Below are positions 7,335-10,922 of a stretch of 10,922 bases of DNA, in pieces. The stretch spans positions 1 through 10,922 of the forward strand of contig JALVBA010000099.1 in assembly GCA_027010905.1 (NCBI GenBank). The letters are read 5' to 3'. The notes beneath the pieces were generated by a model. The model saw only the letters and a list, made by a program, of their open reading frames with translations, was not told where the DNA came from and ran no database searches. Numbering within the stretch: position 1 is the stretch's first letter; every line of letters begins with the position of its first letter. This DNA comes from Marinilabiliaceae bacterium (GTDB lineage: Bacteria > Bacteroidota > Bacteroidia > Bacteroidales > Marinilabiliaceae). The position numbers were made by a program, and so were the translations under genes.

Positions 7335-8003
7335 ATGGATGAGATAATAAAATGGTTTGTTGAGTACTATTCTCTTGAAGATTACAGAGAGTTGCCGGGT
7401 GAGATTGTCGGTGCTCTCAACGAGCTAAACAGGGTTGAGAGAGGTGAGCTTAAGATGAAGCTTTTTAATGAGGCTAAGCTGATTGCAGGCAATGGGGATG
7501 ATGCCGTAAAGCCGATTCGCTGGCTTGAGAACTCTTTTGAGTTAATAGAAAAGAATACCTTCAGACTGCATGAGGTGTTGATAAGTCCGGGTAAGCAGAT
7601 TCCGGATACTCTGCATGTGCTTCTGGATAATGCAAAGCACTCAATTGATATTTGTGTATTTACTATTAGCGACCAGAGTTTGAGCAAGAGGTTACTTGAC
7701 GCATACAGAAGAGGGGTTGCGGTCAGAATTATATCGGACGACCAGAAAGTGAATGACAGAGGTTCTCAGGTTTATAATCTTAAAAATGCAGGAGTAAAGG
7801 TAAAGGTTGATCATAGCAGGTATCACATGCATCATAAATTTGGAGTGGTTGATAATCGCATCTCATTTACAGGAAGCTATAACTGGACATATACCGCCAC
7901 AAAACACAATCAGGAGAATTTAATCATAACAACCAATTATGATATTGTCAGGCAGTTTGGTGAGGAGTTTGAAAAATTGTGGAATGAGATGTTTTGGCTT
8001 TAG
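7335..8003 (+). CDS. Single-HKD phospholipase D-like protein
   Basis: This is a phospholipase D superfamily protein of unknown substrate, possibly a nuclease or a lipid phosphodiesterase. Residues 1-80 are mainly helical and charged and I do not recognise them. Residues about 80-220 form one PLD domain: a strand and helix (SIDICVFTISD), a second strand (AVRIISDD), and the active-site HKD motif with His166, Lys168 and Asp173 (HHKFGVVD), followed by FTGSYNWT (178-185) and Glu194 in NQENLI. Only one HKD is present, so the enzyme should act as a homodimer, as in bacterial Nuc and mitochondrial PLD. There is no signal peptide or membrane segment, so it is probably cytoplasmic. It follows the metallophosphoesterase by 15 bp, suggesting a two-gene phosphodiesterase unit. 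It converges with queF across a repeat-filled gap. Confidence 0.85.
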   Translation: MDEIIKWFVEYYSLEDYRELPGEIVGALNELNRVERGELKMKLFNEAKLIAGNGDDAVKPIRWLENSFELIEKNTFRLHEVLISPGKQIPDTLHVLLDNAKHSIDICVFTISDQSLSKRLLDAYRRGVAVRIISDDQKVNDRGSQVYNLKNAGVKVKVDHSRYHMHHKFGVVDNRISFTGSYNWTYTATKHNQENLIITTNYDIVRQFGEEFEKLWNEMFWL

Positions 8004-8007
8004 CTCT

Positions 8008-8087
8008 ATTGCTAAATGGTTACAGGGCTAAATGGCTCTATGGTTACAGCGATACATGGTTCTATGGTTTTAGAGTTGCATGAGTAA
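8008..8087 (+). repeat. Ten-copy 8-bp tandem array between the PLD-like gene and queF
   Basis: Ten octamers in unbroken register start four bases after the PLD-like gene's stop codon. The consensus is near ATGGTTCT; ATGG occurs at 8016, 8032, 8040, 8056 and 8064. A 24-bp higher-order period is also visible: 8016-8039 and 8040-8063 share 20 of 24 bases, and 8064-8087 is a more diverged third unit. Read from ATG 8016, the array is an open frame of 23 codons ending with TAA at 8085-8087 and encoding near-repeats MVTGLNGS and MVTAIHGS. I regard this as a by-product of the period rather than a proven gene. The same octamer family occurs at 103-142. No terminator hairpin is seen in this 93-bp convergent gap. 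Confidence 0.7.
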
Positions 8088-8096
8088 ATTGTTTAG

Positions 8097-8969
8097 CTAC
8101 TGTCTCAGAAGCTTTTTGGAAATTGTATTCACGTTAGTAAGATTTGTAGGTAAAAGTTTTTTGTGACTTACCCTTACCGGAGTAATATCAATACCGCCTC
8201 TGCGGGTGTAGATACAGGTAACTGCAAGCTCGTCAGGCTGAAATGTGTCCCATAACCGTTTGTAAATCATCTCACACACCTCTTCGTGAAAATGATTCTC
8301 GTTACGGAAAGAGACAAGATACTTCAGTAATGACTCCTGCGACGGCCTGTTCTCTCCTTTGATGTAGATAAATGATGAGCCCCAATCGGGTTGAAATGTT
8401 ACTTTACAATTACTGCGCAAAAGATGTGTGGCAATCTTTAACGAAAATGGCTCGTGCTTATCTGAAGTCAGTAGTTGCGGAGTCTCTTTGAACATGTTAA
8501 AGGAGGTATTCTTTATCTCCGGTATCTCTTCAAGAAGTCTATAATTCTTAAAGTCGAATGAAGTATCTCTCGGCTCTGATGTAAATATGGTTAACTTAAT
8601 GGCTGTATTTAGAAGCTTTGACAGATCACCTTTTATTATCTCTTTAACTAATCTGACCCCTTCATCCGGTGTCTCTCCGTACTGTTCCATATTGAAAGAG
8701 TTGAGGTATAACTTAAGTGATTTGCTCTCAACAATTACAGGATTGTTACATGGGTAGATAACTTTCATAACACCTGATACCGGAAGGCCTTTTTTTGTTA
8801 AAAAACTCAGCTCGTAAGCGTGCCATACATCAACCCCAACAAAAGGAAGATTTTGAGCGTTGATGTCATACTCTTCTCTGTTAAGCTCACGCGTAACAGC
8901 CACCAATATCTCGGGTGAATAGTGTTGCGGATACTCTACCTGTCTGCCAAGAAATTTTGATTCACTCAT
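8097..8969 (-). CDS. queF: NADPH-dependent 7-cyano-7-deazaguanine reductase QueF (preQ1 synthase)
   Basis: QueF reduces the nitrile of preQ0 to the aminomethyl group of preQ1 with two NADPH, the last free-base step before insertion into tRNA. At 290 residues it is the long, bimodular (E. coli YqcD-like) form with two T-fold modules. The QueF signature VESKSLKLYLNSFN is in the N-terminal module (80-93; substrate-binding Glu81). The catalytic Cys188 (RSNCKVTFQPDWGS) with Asp195, and His228/Glu229 (NHFHEEVCE), are in the C-terminal module. These correspond closely to Cys190, Asp197, His229 and Glu230 of the E. coli enzyme. It is the last gene of the queC-queE-queF run, separated from queE by 152 bp with a second short-repeat family, so it may also have its own promoter. 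Confidence 0.95.
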   Translation of the reverse strand: MSESKFLGRQVEYPQHYSPEILVAVTRELNREEYDINAQNLPFVGVDVWHAYELSFLTKKGLPVSGVMKVIYPCNNPVIVESKSLKLYLNSFNMEQYGETPDEGVRLVKEIIKGDLSKLLNTAIKLTIFTSEPRDTSFDFKNYRLLEEIPEIKNTSFNMFKETPQLLTSDKHEPFSLKIATHLLRSNCKVTFQPDWGSSFIYIKGENRPSQESLLKYLVSFRNENHFHEEVCEMIYKRLWDTFQPDELAVTCIYTRRGGIDITPVRVSHKKLLPTNLTNVNTISKKLLRQ

Positions 8970-9026
8970 TTTTGGTTAATGTATTTATGATCCGTAACTG
9001 TTTGTTGTAATGGTTTTGTAACCCCG

Positions 9027-9053
9027 CTTAGTAATTTCTTAATGTCTTAGTGT
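9027..9053. repeat. Short CTTAGTGT-type word repeat between queE and queF
   Basis: On the plus strand an 11-mer starting CTTAGT (9027-9037) is followed by CTTAATGT (9038-9045) and CTTAGTGT (9046-9053). The sequence outside is not periodic. It lies in the 152-bp gap between queE and queF and is unlike the octamer family at 103-142 and 8008-8087. The rest of that gap (8970-9121) shows no gene and no convincing promoter; a minus-strand TACTTTG near 9075 is one base short of TAnnTTTG. Confidence 0.45.
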
Positions 9054-9121
9054 CCAAGAATCCGGTTGCAAAGTAGCACAAGTTGTATCTCTATAATCTA
9101 CAATGCCATATTGAACTAATA

Positions 9122-9979
9122 CTACACGCCTAATGACGCGTTAAACAGTTCAATGTGCATCCTTGGGCTAAACCGCCATCCATTGATAATAGCCATCTCC
9201 AAGGCTATGGGAGTAAATAACTTTAACTCCTCCTTAGTAGCTCCCAGCGGCATGATAAAGATATCCTCCTCTTTCCAGCCGGTCAGTTTTTTTAAGAAAT
9301 CTTCTTTTATTTCAATATCATCACTCCTCTTTGTCACCACAAACTTTAGCTGTTGTGATCTGTTGTGGATGGTGGAGAAATCAATATACGACTGTAAATT
9401 TTGAATATTTATCCTTTTTTTATTGTGCGATTTGTGAACTTCAGTTTCAGTGAGCCCAAACTCTTTTAGCTTTTCGGGAATAGGGTTTGTTGCTGATAGT
9501 TTTGGTGAGATACTAAACAGGTCAACCTCTTTGGCAAGTTCATTGTCGAATATTGTTCCATTTGTTTCAATTGTAATATATAACCCAAAATGCTTTTTTA
9601 GTTGTCTGCATAGAGGTGCTAACAATTTGGCTTGTAACATAGGCTCACCACCGGTAATTACAACATGCTTAATGTTTCCAATGTTATTTTTAACAATAGA
9701 GATAATCTTTTCAATAGAGTACGAAATCGAATCTATATTTCCAAAAACTGAAAGTGGTGTGTCGCAAAGAGTATACTTATCGCCTCCTTTGTCCCAGATA
9801 CATCTAAGGTTACATCCTGCCAAACGGATAAAGAGGGAGGGAGTGCCAGCAAATTTACCTTCACCCTGAACTGTTCCGGAAGTAGTAATCCCGGTATTTG
9901 GAGTAGAATCAATAGCTTCTCCTCTCTCATCTTTTGTGATAGGAAATATACCCTCTTCTGATAGTAATAACTTTTCCAT
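9122..9979 (-). CDS. queE: 7-carboxy-7-deazaguanine synthase QueE (radical SAM), atypical cysteine spacing
   Basis: QueE is a radical S-adenosylmethionine enzyme that contracts the pterin ring of 6-carboxytetrahydropterin (CPH4) to 7-carboxy-7-deazaguanine. Family marks are GTVQGEGKFAGTPSLFIRLAG (35-55), the cysteine cluster, CDTP (72-75), TGGEP (109-113) and IETNGT (137-142). The cluster is unusual: Cys56, Cys60 and Cys72 give C-x3-C-x11-C rather than the standard C-x3-C-x2-C, as if about nine residues (DKGGDKYTL) were inserted before the last cysteine. The known Burkholderia variant C-x14-C-x2-C has its extra residues elsewhere. At 285 residues it is longer than many QueE proteins, with an N-terminal extension of about 30 residues and extra sequence at about 170-205. 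It lies 27 bp downstream of queC, so it is very probably in the same transcript. Function is assigned by motif and context. Confidence 0.92.
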   Translation of the reverse strand: MEKLLLSEEGIFPITKDERGEAIDSTPNTGITTSGTVQGEGKFAGTPSLFIRLAGCNLRCIWDKGGDKYTLCDTPLSVFGNIDSISYSIEKIISIVKNNIGNIKHVVITGGEPMLQAKLLAPLCRQLKKHFGLYITIETNGTIFDNELAKEVDLFSISPKLSATNPIPEKLKEFGLTETEVHKSHNKKRINIQNLQSYIDFSTIHNRSQQLKFVVTKRSDDIEIKEDFLKKLTGWKEEDIFIMPLGATKEELKLFTPIALEMAIINGWRFSPRMHIELFNASLGV

Positions 9980-10010
9980 TTGTAACTTATAACTAAAATC
10001 TAATAACTAA
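9980..10010 (-). repeat. TTAGTTAT word repeat at the queC-queE junction
   Basis: Read on the minus strand, TTAGTTAT occurs at 10010-10003 and again at 9996-9989, 14 bases apart, with related sequence (TAGATT, AAGTTAC) between and after. The queC stop TAG (10009-10007) lies inside the first copy. The 27-bp gap is made up almost wholly of this word series, resembling the other repeat-filled junctions in the window. Confidence 0.4.
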
Positions 10011-10675
10011 CATAACGCAGGGTCTTCGTATCCTGCCTCTTCAAAAGCCTTTGCCCTAAGCAAACAGCTATCGCAAGTTTCGCATGGTTTTTCACCACCG
10101 CGGTAGCAGCTCCAGGTAAGGTCAAAATCAACACCAAGTTCCATGCCCAGTTTTATCTCCTCTGCTTTGGTTAAGTTGGTAAAAGGAGCATGAATTTTTA
10201 TTGGTAGATTTTGTTCAGCCCCCATTACAGTACCTAAGTTCACCGCCTTTTCCATGGCATCAATAAACTCCTGCCGGCAATCAACATATCCCGAGTAATC
10301 AACCTGGCTTACTCCAATAAAGATATCCTGAGCTCCATTTGCCTCTGCTACCGATGCTGCAACGGAAAGGAATATCATATTCCTGGCAGGTACGTAAGTT
10401 GTTGGAATATCGGAGCGGTTTACATTGCCATCTTCAATATCCAGATTTTCATCCGTTAATGATGACCCTCCCCATGAGTTCATGTTTAGGGAAACAACCT
10501 GATGCTGAATTACAACCGCTTTTTTAGCTATCTCTCTGGCAGCATTTAGTTCGCGATTGTGTCGCTGACCGTAGTCGAAGGAGAGAGCAATTATCTCAAA
10601 TCCCCGGCTTTTAGCCAGAGATAGTGCAACAGCAGAATCCAATCCACCGGATAATAGTACAACAGCTTTAGCCAT
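10007..10675 (-). CDS. queC: 7-cyano-7-deazaguanine synthase QueC (preQ0 synthase)
   Basis: QueC converts 7-carboxy-7-deazaguanine to the nitrile preQ0 using ammonia and two ATP. The N-terminal ATP-pyrophosphatase loop SGGLDSA is at residues 9-15, followed by SFDYGQRHNRE (32-42). VPARNMIFLS (95-104) and the C-terminal zinc site Cys190, Cys198, Cys201 and Cys204 (TWSCYRGGEKPCETCDSC) are as in characterised QueC. The length of 222 residues is normal. It is the first gene of the queC-queE-queF run, giving three consecutive enzymes of preQ1 synthesis. queD and folE, needed to supply CPH4, are not in the window. A promoter candidate lies just upstream. The start ATG is followed immediately by the first strand and P-loop, so it is well supported. 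Confidence 0.97.
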   Translation of the reverse strand: MAKAVVLLSGGLDSAVALSLAKSRGFEIIALSFDYGQRHNRELNAAREIAKKAVVIQHQVVSLNMNSWGGSSLTDENLDIEDGNVNRSDIPTTYVPARNMIFLSVAASVAEANGAQDIFIGVSQVDYSGYVDCRQEFIDAMEKAVNLGTVMGAEQNLPIKIHAPFTNLTKAEEIKLGMELGVDFDLTWSCYRGGEKPCETCDSCLLRAKAFEEAGYEDPALC

Positions 10676-10696
10676 CGTTACAAAATTAAATTAAAA

Positions 10697-10731
10697 CAAA
10701 AATTAGCAGTTCGAATCCTGAAAAACAAAAA
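10697..10731 (-). promoter_or_regulatory. Candidate Bacteroidota-type promoter of queC
   Basis: On the minus strand TTTTTG (10731-10726) is followed after 20 bp by TAATTTTTG (10705-10697), close to the TTTG-N19-21-TAnnTTTG pattern with one extra T. The queC ATG lies 21 bases downstream of the -7 element. Exact TAATTTTG matches also occur at 10688-10681, too close to the ATG for a leader, and at 10849-10842, without a -33 element. No preQ1-I riboswitch (GGUUC...CCC stem with an A-rich AAAAAACUA tail) is recognisable between promoter and gene. Confidence 0.4.
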
Positions 10732-10800
10732 CAAGAGTTATGAAGACGGATATCTACTAACGGAAAGTATAGAAGAGGTCACGATAAATACTAGTTTTGT

Positions 10801-10840
10801 TTAACGACAGGATGGTTACGAACTGTCGGGTTAACCCGGC
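10801..10840. other. Overlapping inverted repeats in the right-edge non-coding region
   Basis: CGACAG (10805-10810) pairs with CTGTCG (10823-10828) across a 12-base loop. Flanking TTAA copies at 10801-10804 and 10831-10834 could extend the stem past a GG bulge. A second perfect 12-bp palindrome, CGGGTTAACCCG (10827-10838), extends on the plus strand to a G-C-closed stem at 10825-10840. The two share bases 10825-10828 and cannot form together. The region 10676-10922 shows no gene. A plus-strand TAGTTTTG (10792-10799) would start a transcript right at the first stem, pointing to a gene beyond the window. The structures are real as sequence, but their function is unknown. Confidence 0.4.
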
Positions 10841-10922
10841 TCAAAATTACAAAAAAGTTAGTTGATTACTTCCTATATGGAACAGTTTTTCATAATTATA
10901 CAGTTAAGAATTGATAAAATTG

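Noticed and set aside
8008..8087. The regular array as a CRISPR.
   Set aside because: Units are 8 or 24 bp without unique spacers, and there are no cas genes in the window.
9012..9023. GGTTTTGTAACC as a terminator or operator palindrome upstream of queF.
   Set aside because: Only four base pairs of stem and no T-tract; too weak to call.
10705..10720. GTTCGAATCC, identical to a tRNA T-loop core, suggesting a tRNA or attachment-site remnant.
   Set aside because: The flanking bases do not form a T-stem, and no acceptor, D-arm or anticodon arm lies at the proper distances; it sits in the spacer of the queC promoter candidate and is probably chance.
10676..10922. A preQ1 riboswitch upstream of queC.
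   Set aside because: The expected small stem with GGUUC/CCC elements and the conserved A-rich tail is not found in the right place or strand.

Overview
The window reads as an ordinary chromosomal segment of a Bacteroidota bacterium, probably Bacteroidales-like, though genus cannot be told. This rests on moderate A+T content, absence of strong Shine-Dalgarno sequences, promoter candidates of the Bacteroidota type (TAnnTTTG), lipoprotein-rich coding content, and the Bacteroidota-like insert in MnmA. There is no transposase, integrase, tRNA, rRNA, CRISPR array or phage gene. Ten complete genes are present in five transcription units.

Layout from left to right: (1) a minus-strand secreted M28 metallopeptidase lipoprotein with PA-like and PDZ domains (145-1905), divergent from (2) mnmA, the tRNA 2-thiouridylase (1990-3192). 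mnmA overlaps tail-to-tail by 11 bp with (3) a minus-strand operon of ppk1 (polyphosphate kinase, 4622-6697), a DUF4349-type coiled-coil membrane lipoprotein (3720-4577) and a SixA-type histidine phosphatase (3182-3673). Divergent from ppk1 is (4) a plus-strand pair: a YfcE/MJ0936-type phosphodiesterase (6777-7319) and a single-HKD phospholipase D-like protein (7335-8003). Converging on that pair is (5) the minus-strand queC-queE-queF cluster (10675-8097).

Functionally, QueE, QueC and QueF cover the last three steps to preQ1, the queuosine precursor (CPH4 to CDG to preQ0 to preQ1). folE, queD, tgt and queA are not here. With MnmA, the window carries two independent wobble-base (position 34) tRNA modification functions. 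The ppk1 operon points to polyphosphate or phosphate signalling with an envelope component.

The non-coding DNA is more unusual than the genes. Several junctions consist of decayed short-period tandem repeats: two arrays of one 8-bp family lie just 3' of the M28 gene and of the PLD-like gene, both in the sense of the upstream gene. A 7-bp array fills the ppk1-DUF4349 gap and begins inside the ppk1 stop codon, a second 8-bp family lies between queE and queF, and a further word repeat lies between queC and queE. The largest non-coding stretch (10676-10922, right edge) carries a queC promoter candidate and a pair of overlapping, mutually exclusive inverted repeats. I do not see a clearly new biological system; the best leads are these junction arrays, the atypical iron-sulphur cysteine spacing in QueE, and the ppk1-DUF4349-sixA operon.
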